From Brevibacillus choshinensis (GTDB lineage: Bacteria > Bacillota > Bacilli > Brevibacillales > Brevibacillaceae), in NCBI RefSeq assembly GCF_016811915.1, contig NZ_CP069127.1, positions 4,312,001-4,376,000 of the forward strand: 64,000 bases of DNA. Direction: 5' to 3'. Position numbers and translations under genes: made by a program. Of the stretch, positions 45,424 through 54,822 are shown piece by piece; position 1 is the first letter of the stretch, and each line of letters opens with the position of its first letter. The notes below the pieces were generated by a model. The model ran no database searches. It saw only the letters and a program-made list of their open reading frames with translations, and was not told the DNA's origin.

Positions 45424-45828
45424 ATGACGAAAGAATCAGCAGCATTTCAACAGATAAAGAGTAAAGCTAGATTATTGAAGCGAGAGGCATTTGTTCTTTA
45501 TTTCGCATACAAAGATCACCGAGTTGCTTGGTATGCTAAGCTTTTTGCGATTTGTGTAGTGGCCTATGCATTCAGTCCGATCGATTTAATACCCGATTTC
45601 ATTCCTATCCTAGGCTATTTGGACGACATCATCCTCGTTCCTTTCGGTGTGTGGATCGCCCTGAAGCTAATACCTGATGAGGTTGTCAGAGATTGTCGAG
45701 CAAAAGCCGAGGATTTAATGTCGAAGGGCAAACCGAAAAACTGGTTCATGGGTATGCTTTTTATTGCCTTATGGGTAGTCTGCGGAATATGGATATCATG
45801 GTATTGCTACAGATGGCTCCTTTCCTAA
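45424..45828 (+). CDS. DUF1232 (YkvA-like) membrane protein
   Basis: The 134-residue protein contains the DUF1232 core VVAYAFSPIDLIPDFIPILGYLDDIILVPFGVWIALKLIP. A second hydrophobic helix is at the C-terminus. Function is unknown. Start ATG at 45424, six bases after GGGGGTG. Confidence 0.88.
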   Translation: MTKESAAFQQIKSKARLLKREAFVLYFAYKDHRVAWYAKLFAICVVAYAFSPIDLIPDFIPILGYLDDIILVPFGVWIALKLIPDEVVRDCRAKAEDLMSKGKPKNWFMGMLFIALWVVCGIWISWYCYRWLLS

Positions 45829-45876
45829 GGGCCTTTTTACTTTTCTCCCTGCATCTTATTTTATGGAGGTGTGGAT

Positions 45877-46053
45877 ATGCTTCTCGCTGTAAAAGTCCTC
45901 GCAGCCTTTCTCTGTTTTTTCCTCATTTATCGCTTCATGAACCTTTTACGAAATAAACGGAATGCTTCTGCAAAAACCAGCTGGAAGCAAGACATCACTA
46001 CAGCTCTGTTGCAAACGGCAGTTTTCACTTTGGTGAGTTACTTTTTGACATGA
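45877..46053 (+). CDS. Small membrane protein, 58 residues
   Basis: One N-terminal hydrophobic helix (LLAVKVLAAFLCFFLIYRFM), a basic stretch, then a second weakly hydrophobic segment. GGAGGT six bases before the ATG supports translation. It follows the DUF1232 gene by 48 bp and is probably cotranscribed. Family not recognised. Confidence 0.6.
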   Translation: MLLAVKVLAAFLCFFLIYRFMNLLRNKRNASAKTSWKQDITTALLQTAVFTLVSYFLT

Positions 46054-46079
46054 TGAGCACGTTGTAAAATGATGAATAG

Positions 46080-46101
46080 CCCCCTTGGATGTCCAAGGGG
46101 G
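46080..46101. terminator. Hairpin between convergent genes
   Basis: CCCCCTTGGA / TCCAAGGGGG with a tight 2-4 base loop. No long T tract, so strength is uncertain. Confidence 0.55.
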
Positions 46102-46134
46102 TCTCACGCATAGGAGCCGTTCGTTCACTAATCA

Positions 46135-47670
46135 CTATCGTTGTTGATCCCCTTTTTTTATTCGGATCTTATCTACTGGATGAAACATAGCTGGTCGTGT
46201 TTTCATTAATTGCAGTGGAACACGAAGGATAAAATCCTTCAATCCCCTTAGATTTAAGGGACTTAATGGAGAGAAGTATGTCACTCCAAACGATTTGAGA
46301 GAGGCAAGATGGACTGTAACGAGGAGCAGAAACAACATGATTCCATAAAGCCCAAAAATCCCTGCCATAATCATCAAAGGAAACCTAAGCACTCGTGTGG
46401 CAATTGCTGCACTGTAGCTCGGGGATGTAAAGGATGCTATTGTCGTGAGTGCAACGATGATTACCATTACAGGGCTGACCAACCCAGCCTTTACAGCCGA
46501 AGTCCCAATGACGAGAGCACCAACAATTCCTATTGTGGGTCCGATCGGCCTTGGAAGTCTAGCGCTTGCTTCCCGTAGGATTTCCATTGCGGTCTCCATG
46601 ATAAAAGCCTCTACCAACGAGGGGAAGGGCACGGTAGACCGACCAGCTGTCATGGCCATAACCAAACGGGATGGTATCATTTCCGGATGAAAAGAACTAA
46701 AAGAAATGTATAAAGATGGCAATAGCATGGATAGGTTTAAGCTTACGAAACGGATGAAGCGGACAAGAGAGGCTATGTAAAATCGCTCGTAGTAATCTTC
46801 AGGGCTCTGATAAAACTGGGAGAATACGGTGGGTACAACGAGGACAAAAGGCGTTCCGTCAACTAAAATGGCTACTTTTCCTTCCAGCAGATTGGCGACC
46901 ACTTTGTCAGGGCGTTCGGTATTTTGCATCTGCGGGAACGGAGACCATGTACTATCTTCAATCATATGCTCGAGAAATCCACTCTCCAACACAGCATCCG
47001 CGTTGATGGAATCTATACGATTCAGTACGTCTTCAACAATACGAGGGTCGATTACTCCTTCTATATACATCACATAGACGTCTGTCTGTGAGCGCTGTCC
47101 AACCACTAAGTGACGCAATCGTAACTTTGGATCCTTCAACCGAATGCGTATTAACGCCGAGTTCACGCACAACGTCTCGCAAAATCCGTCACGTGGACCG
47201 CGTACTACAGACTCAGTAAGCGGTTCTTCTACTTTCCTGCGCTCCCAGCCTCGTGCATTATTTAAAAAAGCTTCTCGATGTCCGTCAAGTAGAAGCACGG
47301 CGGATCCGGACAAAATGTTCCGTATGACCTGCCTTAAGCTGGTCGTGGACTCCAATTCGTTGGTTGTCGGCAAATCGTATGTACTGTTCAAAGACGTCAT
47401 GTGCCGTATAATGCTATCGCTTACTATGTTTCGATCAATCATACCATCAATAAAAAAAATGATGCCTTCCGCACCCGACTTCACCACAAAACGGCGGGCA
47501 ACCAGATCATCACACTTTAACTGCTGCTCAATTAACGCAATGTTTTCGTTCAAGTCAGCAGAAAGGACGATGTCTGGCACATTTTCCATACTCTTGTTCG
47601 TATGGGCATCCAAGAACGCACTTTGCACTCTCTCTTTGCGATTTTTCCAAGCATTCCAAAACAAATTCAT
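46135..47670 (-). CDS. GerA-family spore germination protein (A subunit), orphan
   Basis: The 511-residue protein has the GerA soluble N-terminal domain (about 1-260, with SGAEGIIFFIDGMIDRNIV and YVMYIEGVIDPRIVEDVLNRIDSI) and a membrane domain (FFYQSPEDYYERFYIASLVRFIRF type region, then LLPSLYISFSSFHPEMIP and PRPIGPTIGIVGALVIGTSAVKAGLVSP). GerA subunits act with GerB and GerC in nutrient receptors of the spore inner membrane. Neither partner gene is adjacent on either side. The start is the ATG at 47670 after GGGAGATCAAGTG; the frame is intact with usual length. Confidence 0.93.
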   Translation of the reverse strand: MNLFWNAWKNRKERVQSAFLDAHTNKSMENVPDIVLSADLNENIALIEQQLKCDDLVARRFVVKSGAEGIIFFIDGMIDRNIVSDSIIRHMTSLNSTYDLPTTNELESTTSLRQVIRNILSGSAVLLLDGHREAFLNNARGWERRKVEEPLTESVVRGPRDGFCETLCVNSALIRIRLKDPKLRLRHLVVGQRSQTDVYVMYIEGVIDPRIVEDVLNRIDSINADAVLESGFLEHMIEDSTWSPFPQMQNTERPDKVVANLLEGKVAILVDGTPFVLVVPTVFSQFYQSPEDYYERFYIASLVRFIRFVSLNLSMLLPSLYISFSSFHPEMIPSRLVMAMTAGRSTVPFPSLVEAFIMETAMEILREASARLPRPIGPTIGIVGALVIGTSAVKAGLVSPVMVIIVALTTIASFTSPSYSAAIATRVLRFPLMIMAGIFGLYGIMLFLLLVTVHLASLKSFGVTYFSPLSPLNLRGLKDFILRVPLQLMKTRPAMFHPVDKIRIKKGDQQR

Positions 47671-47950
47671 CACTTGATCTCCCTGTCTGAAAGTGGCGCC
47701 AAATGGAAGCCTCTGTTCATGCTCCACCTTGCCTTTTCACTACATTCAAGAAGATGATTATTCCATGTTTCTTCTTGGTGTTCCTATTATGTGCAACCTT
47801 GCTGGGAATATTTAAGCAGGCATCTTTTTTTACCTGACGGCCACTGCAATAATCCCCTCCGTTCAACAAGATAAGGGCATCTTTAGCGGATGTCCTTTTT
47901 TCTTGTTTGCTCAGAGGGGACGGATATTGAAACCTATTGCATCTGTCAGT

Positions 47951-48709
47951 CTACTTCGCCGATAAACCGCCATCCACCACGACGGCACTGCCTGTCATCG
48001 CAGATGATTCGTCAGAAGCCAAGAACACTGCTACATTCGCGATCTCAATCGGTTGGATTGTACGCCCGATCGGTTGGATATCTTGGATGCTCTTCAGCAC
48101 ATGGTCACGCCCGCCAAACAAATCGGCATGGGCGTCATTGAAGGTCGTATCTACCCATCCCGGGCAAATGCAGTTCACCCTTACGTTATCCGCCGCAAAA
48201 TCCAGCGCCATTTGCTTGGTGAGCATATGAATGGCACCTTTGGATGTTACATAGGCAGACAATCGTGGCTCTGCGACAAAGCTGTTGGCGGAGGCCATGT
48301 TTACCACGGAGCCTCCCCCTGCCTCAATCATTTCTGGAAGGAAGTATTTTGAAGTGAGAAACATGGATTTCACATTGACTTTCATCGTGCGATCCCACAC
48401 TTCTTCCTCCGTTTCGACGACGGAGCCTGGGATGTTGATCGCCGCGTTATTGCACAGGATCGTAGGAACCCCGTAGTTTTCCTTGGCAAAAGCCAGGAGT
48501 GCCTGAACCTCCGACGCTTTGGATACGTCAGCCTGAAAAAACACGGCGGTGCCGCCCTTGCTCGTGATAGCTGCCACCACTTCTTCCCCTGCGCTGCTAA
48601 CGTCGGTTGCCACTACACGGGCTCCCTCTTCCGCATATCTGTGGGCAATGGCCGCTCCGATGCCACGTGCCGCTCCTGTTACGACTGCAATTTTGTTTTG
48701 TAAACGCAT
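47951..48709 (-). CDS. Short-chain dehydrogenase/reductase
   Basis: The 252-residue SDR has the cofactor motif TGAARGIGAA (11-20), NNAA in the middle, the catalytic Ser (MASANSF) and Tyr-x3-Lys (YVTSKG), and a C-terminal ASDESSAMTGSAVVVDGG. It is FabG/glucose-dehydrogenase-like; the substrate is unknown. It follows an amino acid permease gene by 31 bp and probably acts on an imported compound or its product. Confidence 0.92.
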   Translation of the reverse strand: MRLQNKIAVVTGAARGIGAAIAHRYAEEGARVVATDVSSAGEEVVAAITSKGGTAVFFQADVSKASEVQALLAFAKENYGVPTILCNNAAINIPGSVVETEEEVWDRTMKVNVKSMFLTSKYFLPEMIEAGGGSVVNMASANSFVAEPRLSAYVTSKGAIHMLTKQMALDFAADNVRVNCICPGWVDTTFNDAHADLFGGRDHVLKSIQDIQPIGRTIQPIEIANVAVFLASDESSAMTGSAVVVDGGLSAK

Positions 48710-48740
48710 CGATGAATACCTCCTCGTACTGTATTTTCCT

Positions 48741-50090
48741 TTACATGTCTTTGAGAACAGGGGCTATTTTTCGATATCCATTGGATTTCACGTAGCCGAC
48801 GATGACTCCGATCAGCACCCACGCGAATCCTACAGTGAAAGTCATACGGTCAAAGCCGGACCAGACGTATCCTGTAATGAGAAGCCCGATGAAGGGAGTA
48901 AGCGCGTAGGTGAGGAACCCCCTTACTCCACGCCGCTTCTTCTTGCCGAAGAAATAGACGATGATGGTGACATTCAGCATCATGAAGGCGGTGATCGCCC
49001 CGAATGTCACGAACTTGTACAACGTCTCTATCGAGAGGCAAAACGTCACCACGATGGAAAGCAGTGCACAGAAGATCGTGGCATTCACAGGCGTTTGAAA
49101 TTTGGGATGGATTTTCGCCAGCACCTGAGCAAAAGGCAGCAGATTTTCCCGACTCATTGAATAGAGCACTCGCGCTGTCGCAGACTGTACATTCAGCGTG
49201 ACCGCAATCCCTACCGCAATGACATTGATCAGAATCAAAATCGTGTAGAAAACAGGGCCTCCAGCTTCCCGTGCTATTTCGAAAAAGCCCATGTCCGGGT
49301 TCAGTGTCTCATAGTTCGGATGGATCAAGGCAGCCATGTACACTTGAATGAAAAACAGTATGCCGCTGAGCAAAATGGATAAAACCGTTGCCTTTCCGAC
49401 TGTCTTCACCGGATCGCGAGCTTCTTCGGCCAGTGTGCTTATGCCATCAAAGCCTAGAAAACCGAGCACGGCAATCGATGTGGCTGTCGCGATAAAGCCA
49501 AAGTCTACATGGTCTGCCTGGAAAAGTGGCGCCAGACTAAAGCCTCCCATACCGTGTCCATCGACCAGCACAAACTTGGCAGCGATCCCCAGGAACACGA
49601 CCAAAGTGATGATCTGCATCCAGAACATCAGAAGATTAGCTCGCGCTGTCATCGTAATCCCTCTGACATTGATCAGCGTGTTGCAGACTACGAAAATGAG
49701 CGTCCAGACGAAAGCAGGCACCTGCGGCAGGATCCCTGCCATCCACACACCTGCAAAGGCATACAGCAACGCAGGACATAGGATGTAATCTGCCAGGATC
49801 AGCCATCCTGCGATAAAGCCCACATGCGGATTCATTCCGCGGCTCACGTAGGAATAGACGGAGCCCGCATACGGAAACTCCTTGCTCATGTGGCTGTAGC
49901 TGAATGCCGTGAACATCAAGGCGATGACTCCGATACAGTAGACAAGCGGTACCATGCCAAAGCTCTGCTGTGCCACGGCTCCATAGACCTGCATCGGCGC
50001 AAGCGGAGCCATGAAGACCATACCGTAGATGACCAGATCCTTAAACGTAAGCGTTCGCCTTAATTCTTGTTTGTACTGACTGCTGTCCAA
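48741..50090 (-). CDS. APC-family amino acid/amine permease
   Basis: The 449-residue protein has 12 hydrophobic helices with the APC start LTFKDLVIYGMVFMAPLAPMQVYG, GFDGISTLAEEARDP and NVQSATARVLYSMSRENLLP. The pattern is closest to PuuP/YkfD-like amino acid or polyamine permeases. First gene of a pair with an SDR. A single AAGTAGTACTT at 50122-50132 resembles the repeats upstream of the adjacent LytTR two-component operon. Confidence 0.88.
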   Translation of the reverse strand: MDSSQYKQELRRTLTFKDLVIYGMVFMAPLAPMQVYGAVAQQSFGMVPLVYCIGVIALMFTAFSYSHMSKEFPYAGSVYSYVSRGMNPHVGFIAGWLILADYILCPALLYAFAGVWMAGILPQVPAFVWTLIFVVCNTLINVRGITMTARANLLMFWMQIITLVVFLGIAAKFVLVDGHGMGGFSLAPLFQADHVDFGFIATATSIAVLGFLGFDGISTLAEEARDPVKTVGKATVLSILLSGILFFIQVYMAALIHPNYETLNPDMGFFEIAREAGGPVFYTILILINVIAVGIAVTLNVQSATARVLYSMSRENLLPFAQVLAKIHPKFQTPVNATIFCALLSIVVTFCLSIETLYKFVTFGAITAFMMLNVTIIVYFFGKKKRRGVRGFLTYALTPFIGLLITGYVWSGFDRMTFTVGFAWVLIGVIVGYVKSNGYRKIAPVLKDM

Positions 50091-50303
50091 GCCGAACTCC
50101 CCCTTTATGCTAAGAAATAAGAAGTAGTACTTTTCTCATCTTAGCTCTCTGTCGGAAAATTTCGAAAGGGATTCGGTCGAGACAGGAGCCCTTTTGTCTG
50201 TACGGGCTGATCTTGACATTTAGAAAACTTGGCTACGCCAAGCCTTTTGCGGAGCCTTAGTTGCACTTATACTGGATAAGATTCTTATAAATTCTTATCT
50301 GTA

Positions 50304-50334
50304 CAAAAAAACAGCGAGCCATGAAGACCCGCTG
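50304..50334 (-). terminator. Terminator of two-component operon
   Basis: CAGCG / CGCTG stem followed on the minus strand by seven T, directly after the LytTR regulator gene. Confidence 0.65.
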
Positions 50335-50340
50335 CCTTGC

Positions 50341-51078
50341 CTATAACCACTTCTTCAGATTGTTCCAGTAAGAGACGATATCCTGTTTCTTTTCCTCCGC
50401 GATAAGGGCTTGTTTGCCTTCCTTCCCCTTCTGAAAGAAAATACTGCTGCCCTCGATATGGCTGATTTTCTTCAGATTCACCAGAAAGGACCGATGGGTC
50501 AGGTAAAAATGGCAATCCTGCAAGTAGCTTTCATACACCTTGATCGGTATTTTCGTTTCATAGACTTCATTTGGGGTGTGCACGAGAATGGTCCGATTGA
50601 TCGATTCGATATACAGAATCTCCTCCGGGGTCATCTGGTGAATCTCCTCGCCAAAAATAGGGACAAAAAGACCACCCGCCTCCATAAACCTTTGGTAGGC
50701 AATATGGTTCTGCAGCTTTTCGATGGCTAGTCGAAGACGTTTTTCGGTATATGGCTTCTCGACGATATCCACAATCCCCAGATCATAAGTGACACTAGCA
50801 TGCGGAGCCATTCCAGTAATCAGGATGGTAGGGAGATTCACCCCTCTCATCTTCAAGATGGAGTAGCTCTCCAATCCCCCTCGGCCCTCTCCCAGATGGA
50901 TGTCTACGATCATCGCTGTTAGATTCGGCGTAAGCGTCGCCAAGGATATGAGCTCATCTCCAGTACTCGCTTTGCCGACAATCCGTATATGCTGAAACGA
51001 GGCCAGGTACCCCTCTAACAACTCCTGCTGCAGCTCATCATCTTCTGCAATCAACACGTCGATCTGCTGCTTTCGCAT
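50341..51078 (-). CDS. LytTR-family response regulator
   Basis: The 245-residue protein has a receiver domain (VLIAEDDELQQELLEGYL; Asp in AMIVDIHLGEG; VDIVEKPYTEKRL) and a LytTR DNA-binding domain (ILYIESINRTILVHT ... FYLTHRSFLVNLKKISHIEG). It should bind pairs of short direct repeats. The ATG at 51078 is preferred over a GTG at 51087, which is too close to GGGGGAA. The kinase gene ends 18 bp before this start. Confidence 0.92.
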   Translation of the reverse strand: MRKQQIDVLIAEDDELQQELLEGYLASFQHIRIVGKASTGDELISLATLTPNLTAMIVDIHLGEGRGGLESYSILKMRGVNLPTILITGMAPHASVTYDLGIVDIVEKPYTEKRLRLAIEKLQNHIAYQRFMEAGGLFVPIFGEEIHQMTPEEILYIESINRTILVHTPNEVYETKIPIKVYESYLQDCHFYLTHRSFLVNLKKISHIEGSSIFFQKGKEGKQALIAEEKKQDIVSYWNNLKKWL

Positions 51079-51095
51079 ATACCCCACTTCCCCCG

Positions 51096-52466
51096 CTATT
51101 GTCTATCCGCGATCGATAGTAGGATGGAAAAGCATGTTTTTCCCCTCGCGGATGTGATGTGCATTTCCCCTGCGTATTTATGGACGACTTCCCGAACGAT
51201 ACCAAGGCCGTACCCGCGTGCTTTTCCCGCTTCGGTTTCTTTTGTAGTGAAACCGGCCTCCGTGAGCTTGTTTATGACCTCAGGGGCTAGCGTCGGCCCT
51301 GTATTTTCCACCATGAATTGATAGGAATTGCCCACTTTTTGCATCGTAAGAGAAATCCTTTTCTCTCCTCTCTGATCCTCGTCGGCCGCCTCGATCGCAT
51401 TGTCGAGAAGATTGGAGAGAATCTTGATCAAATCGGAGGAAAGAACGCCATCGAAGGTCTCATCGGGCGGGATATGAAAATCCATCTCGATGCTTTTGCA
51501 CCGCGCCTTCTCCGCTTTGGAATGCAGCAGCACCAACAAGGCAGGGTTGGCTACCTGCTCCGACAGCGTGAGAGCCTGTATATCAGCCTGAAGTCCCCGC
51601 AAATACTCTTGAGCCCGGTCCACCTTTTTTAATTCCAAAAGGCCAAATAGAACCTGCAAGTGATTGGCAAAATCGTGCCTGATCGACTGAATAGATGTGA
51701 GAATGGCACGGAATTCCCGTTGGAAGGTTTGCTCGGAATCACCCACAGCCCTTAGCGTCTCTCGCTGATACCACCTGCGTATCAACGTATAGCTGACCAC
51801 GATTAAAATCAAAACAACCAGATTGGCCGCAAAGTGAAAAAGGCTGTTATTCAAAGCGTTCGCTTCAATTTGCTCGAGTAATTCTACGCCGATGTCAATG
51901 CCCACAATCCCGACCAGTTGGCCCGATGCATTGACCAAAGGTGCACCTGCTGTCATGTAGACACCGTATTTGGGGTCGTGAATAATTCCCGTATGAAACG
52001 TGTCGTCATGATAGGCCGGCTGCACTTCTTCCATGGTCAGCGTACACAGTTCACCAATGTATGTCTGGGCGCTGTCACCCGGCGGCAGCCCGTTGATCAT
52101 GACACGGCTGTTTCCCTGTGCATCCATAATGACGAGATACACATGCTTCGCGCCGATTTTTATCCGATAATCATTAAGGAAATGATTCAATTCGATATAG
52201 TCTGTACTATCTTCCGTCGGCTTCTGCAAAAATCTTTCAAAGCTCGATACATCTACTTCCCTTGCGATATCGGCCGCTGTCTTCATGCTCTGGGTCGCAA
52301 TCGATATTTCTACTGTGCGAATCGTACTATCGTAGCTTAGAAAAATATTCGTAAACATGAAACATAGGCTCAAAATGATCGCGACGATCAGAATGATTCT
52401 GACCTTGTTGTTGGTTCGAGCATAGATTACGTTCATAGAGCGGACAGTACCTTTCCAAACAGTCAT
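51096..52466 (-). CDS. Cache-domain sensor kinase, Spo0B-like dimerisation
   Basis: The 456-residue kinase has an N-terminal membrane helix, an extracellular Cache-like sensor (about 50-210; HVYLVIMDAQGNSRVMINGLPPGD, YGVYMTAGAPLVNASGQLVGIVGIDIG), a second helix, then a SPOB_a-type histidine region (QSIRHDFANHLQVLFGLLELKKVDRAQEYL) and an ATPase domain (SDLIKILSNLLDNAIEAAD; GYGLGIVREVVHKYAGEM). Such kinases often sense small organic acids or amino acids. Start uncertain: the ATG at 52466 or one at 52436. Confidence 0.9.
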   Translation of the reverse strand: MTVWKGTVRSMNVIYARTNNKVRIILIVAIILSLCFMFTNIFLSYDSTIRTVEISIATQSMKTAADIAREVDVSSFERFLQKPTEDSTDYIELNHFLNDYRIKIGAKHVYLVIMDAQGNSRVMINGLPPGDSAQTYIGELCTLTMEEVQPAYHDDTFHTGIIHDPKYGVYMTAGAPLVNASGQLVGIVGIDIGVELLEQIEANALNNSLFHFAANLVVLILIVVSYTLIRRWYQRETLRAVGDSEQTFQREFRAILTSIQSIRHDFANHLQVLFGLLELKKVDRAQEYLRGLQADIQALTLSEQVANPALLVLLHSKAEKARCKSIEMDFHIPPDETFDGVLSSDLIKILSNLLDNAIEAADEDQRGEKRISLTMQKVGNSYQFMVENTGPTLAPEVINKLTEAGFTTKETEAGKARGYGLGIVREVVHKYAGEMHITSARGKTCFSILLSIADRQ

Positions 52467-52567
52467 GGCCAGTGTCGATTTTCCTCATTTTATCATGAAA
52501 AGAGTGGGATTGGCCGGAAGATAATCGGAAATATCTGAAATCAGATCCCAACTGTCTAAAGAAAATT

Positions 52568-52599
52568 AAGTAGTAGACTGAAAAAGAAAGTAGTAGACT
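52568..52599. promoter_or_regulatory. Direct repeats, LytTR-type operator
   Basis: AAGTAGTAGACT occurs at 52568-52579 and again at 52588-52599, a 20-bp period (two helix turns), about 100-130 bp upstream of the kinase gene. Paired direct repeats of this spacing are typical of LytTR regulators. Confidence 0.6.
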
Positions 52600-52630
52600 T
52601 CGACCTTCGTTAAAGCAAGTACGACCACAA

Positions 52631-52667
52631 AAAAAGGAGGTCGGACCAGTAAAGTTCTGGTGACCTC
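52631..52667 (-). terminator. Terminator of acyltransferase-like gene
   Basis: GAGGTC-GG-ACCAG / CTGGT-GACCTC hairpin followed on the minus strand by CCTTTTTTT. Confidence 0.8.
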
Positions 52668-52764
52668 AAGTACGATCGGTTAGGTTATTACTTCATGAGA
52701 GAAATAACTGGGCTGAGGATTGCGAATCCTGCTATGCCTGACAAACATCCAATGCAAATGAGAT

Positions 52765-53784
52765 CTATCCTTTTGCGCTAAGTGCCAACAAGTGTTTTAG
52801 GTTATCATCAATAAATTGATTATCGGCACTATTGATTCCGCGACCGGCAAAATGGCCCCAGATCGACTGGATTGGGTTAAAGGCAGCATTAGGTATAAGC
52901 TTAGCTTCGTATTCATTATCGTCCGCTGTGCAGAAGAGATCCGTGCTCCCCGGCATGATGCAGGCAAGAGCTCTAATGCTCTTAAGCGCATTATCGAAAT
53001 CTCCGTTATAGGAGGGGTTTGCACTAATATCTGCATGTTGTCCTGTCCATAGCATGGCCAGGACATTATGCGGATCCATCTTCATAAAGCTATCTTCCCA
53101 GACGCCAGCCACAAAATCCTCCAAGGAGTCAAATCCCAGCTCACGATAAAGCTCCTCTCTATAAAACGCATGTGATAATCCCCATCCCGCATAGACCCGG
53201 CCAACGGCGCGCATGTCTGCAGAAGTCAACTGGTCTAGTTTACTTGAATCGAAGCCAACTGCAGCCAGCAGCGAAGCTTTCATACCGTCCAAGACCACAA
53301 ATGTATGGGGCCAAGTCTTGGCAATTCCCGCGAAAGGTGCAATTCGTTCCACCATCTCTGGATAACTTGCACCCCATTGAAATGCCTGAATGCCTCCCAT
53401 GGACCACCCAACTACGAGAGCAATCTTTTGAATGCTGAATTTTTCGGTCACTAGCCGATGCTGTAATCTAACATTGTCATAGATGGTTACCTGTGGAAAA
53501 TGAGCCCGATCGAATGGAGGAGGCGTGTTACTGGGAGACGAAGATAATCCGTTGCCCAGCAGATTTGGAACGATAATAAAATATTTTTCAGGATCCAGTG
53601 CCATCCCGCTGCCAATCAGCCATTCATTCTGAACATGCTGGTCACCAAAAGCAGTTGGATAGACGATGACATTATCTTTTTGTTCATTTAATTTTCCATA
53701 AGTCTTATAAGCAAGAAAAGCGCTTGGTAACGTCACTCCTGATTGCAAGGTCACATCACCCAAATTATAAATCTCATAATCCAT
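52765..53784 (-). CDS. Alpha/beta hydrolase, homoserine O-acetyltransferase-like
   Basis: The 339-residue protein follows the MetX-like fold: TYGKLNEQKDNVIVYPTAFGDQH, FIIVPNLLGNGLSSSPSN, nucleophile elbow VVGWSMGGIQAFQWG with Ser, and a C-terminal WGHFAG (His) region. It is shorter than usual MetX and lacks a clear second acyl-site Arg block, so hydrolase activity is equally possible. The start is the ATG at 53784, ten bases after GGGAG. Divergent from a LysR gene that probably controls it. Confidence 0.82.
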   Translation of the reverse strand: MDYEIYNLGDVTLQSGVTLPSAFLAYKTYGKLNEQKDNVIVYPTAFGDQHVQNEWLIGSGMALDPEKYFIIVPNLLGNGLSSSPSNTPPPFDRAHFPQVTIYDNVRLQHRLVTEKFSIQKIALVVGWSMGGIQAFQWGASYPEMVERIAPFAGIAKTWPHTFVVLDGMKASLLAAVGFDSSKLDQLTSADMRAVGRVYAGWGLSHAFYREELYRELGFDSLEDFVAGVWEDSFMKMDPHNVLAMLWTGQHADISANPSYNGDFDNALKSIRALACIMPGSTDLFCTADDNEYEAKLIPNAAFNPIQSIWGHFAGRGINSADNQFIDDNLKHLLALSAKG

Positions 53785-53871
53785 CGTATGGTCGCTCCCT
53801 TCACTATGAAACCACACGTTCAGTGTGTGATTTCTTGTGCTTAGTATAGAGCTGTGATACTCTCAATAAAA

Positions 53872-53908
53872 GTGAATTGAATTCACAATAGCATTCAATA
53901 AAATTGAA
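53872..53908. promoter_or_regulatory. Two palindromes in LysR/acyltransferase intergenic region
   Basis: GTGAATT-G-AATTCAC (53872-53886) and TTCAAT-AAA-ATTGAA (53894-53908) are perfect dyads 22 bp apart. The second contains T-N11-A, the LysR-type operator form. Confidence 0.65.
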
Positions 53909-53925
53909 AGTATAAGGGGGATCGT

Positions 53926-54822
53926 ATGATGGAGTTGCGCCAACTGAATACGTTCCGCACGGTTGCATCAACATTAAATTTCACTCGGGCTGCGGAAGTG
54001 CTGAACTACGTCCCCTCCAACGTCACAATGCAAATGAAAGCATTGGAGGATGAGCTTGGTGTTCGTCTCTTTGATCGTTTGGGCAAGCAGCTCGTTCTCA
54101 CAACTGCGGGTAAACGCTTTTTAACTCATATCCAAGGCGTTCTTGACAAATTGGACGAAGCTCGCAGCGACGTTCATGACAATGAAAATCTAAGCGGCAC
54201 CCTAACGATAAGTGCCAATGAGGTTATTTGCGCCTATCGACTTCCAGCTGTCTTTCGACGGTTTCGTTCGCAGCATCCGGGAGTTCGTCTGATCTTCCGC
54301 TCCGTTCCAAATCAAGAGCTCAAGCAAACACTCTTTGAGGGAACCGCGGATGTCGTCTATATGTTGGACGAACCTATTCGCTCGAGCGGACTTGCCGTGG
54401 AACCGTTGCGGGAAGAAACTTTCCGCTTGTTCGCTGCTACAGACCACCCGCTCGCAAAACTAACTGTGCTACAGCTGGAGGATTTTCACGGAGAAGTGTT
54501 CCTGACGAATGAAAAGGGTTGTCCCTATCGTACTATGTTTGACCGGTCATTTGAGAAAGAGGGCATTGATAGCATTACGTATTTAGAGTTTCAAAGTGCC
54601 GAAGCCATTAAGCAATGTGCAATCTCGGGAATCGGTATTGCCTTTCTTCCTGAAATTGTAGCGGAAGCCGAAGTTGAACGCGGAGAACTTGTTGCCCTTC
54701 CATGGCAAATTCCGGACTTGCACGTATATACACAAATGTTGTGGCATAAAGACAAGTGGCTTTCACCAATCATGTTATCTTTCATAGAAGCAGCAAGGGA
54801 AGTTCTTGCTTTACAGGAGTAG
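53926..54822 (+). CDS. LysR-family regulator
   Basis: The 298-residue protein has the N-terminal LysR helix-turn-helix (LRQLNTFRTVASTLNFTRAAEVLNYVPSNVTMQMKALEDELGVRLFDRLGKQLVLT) and a substrate-binding domain. Two ATGs (53926, 53929) follow GGGGG. It is divergent from the acyltransferase-like gene; operator-like palindromes lie between. Confidence 0.93.
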   Translation: MMELRQLNTFRTVASTLNFTRAAEVLNYVPSNVTMQMKALEDELGVRLFDRLGKQLVLTTAGKRFLTHIQGVLDKLDEARSDVHDNENLSGTLTISANEVICAYRLPAVFRRFRSQHPGVRLIFRSVPNQELKQTLFEGTADVVYMLDEPIRSSGLAVEPLREETFRLFAATDHPLAKLTVLQLEDFHGEVFLTNEKGCPYRTMFDRSFEKEGIDSITYLEFQSAEAIKQCAISGIGIAFLPEIVAEAEVERGELVALPWQIPDLHVYTQMLWHKDKWLSPIMLSFIEAAREVLALQE

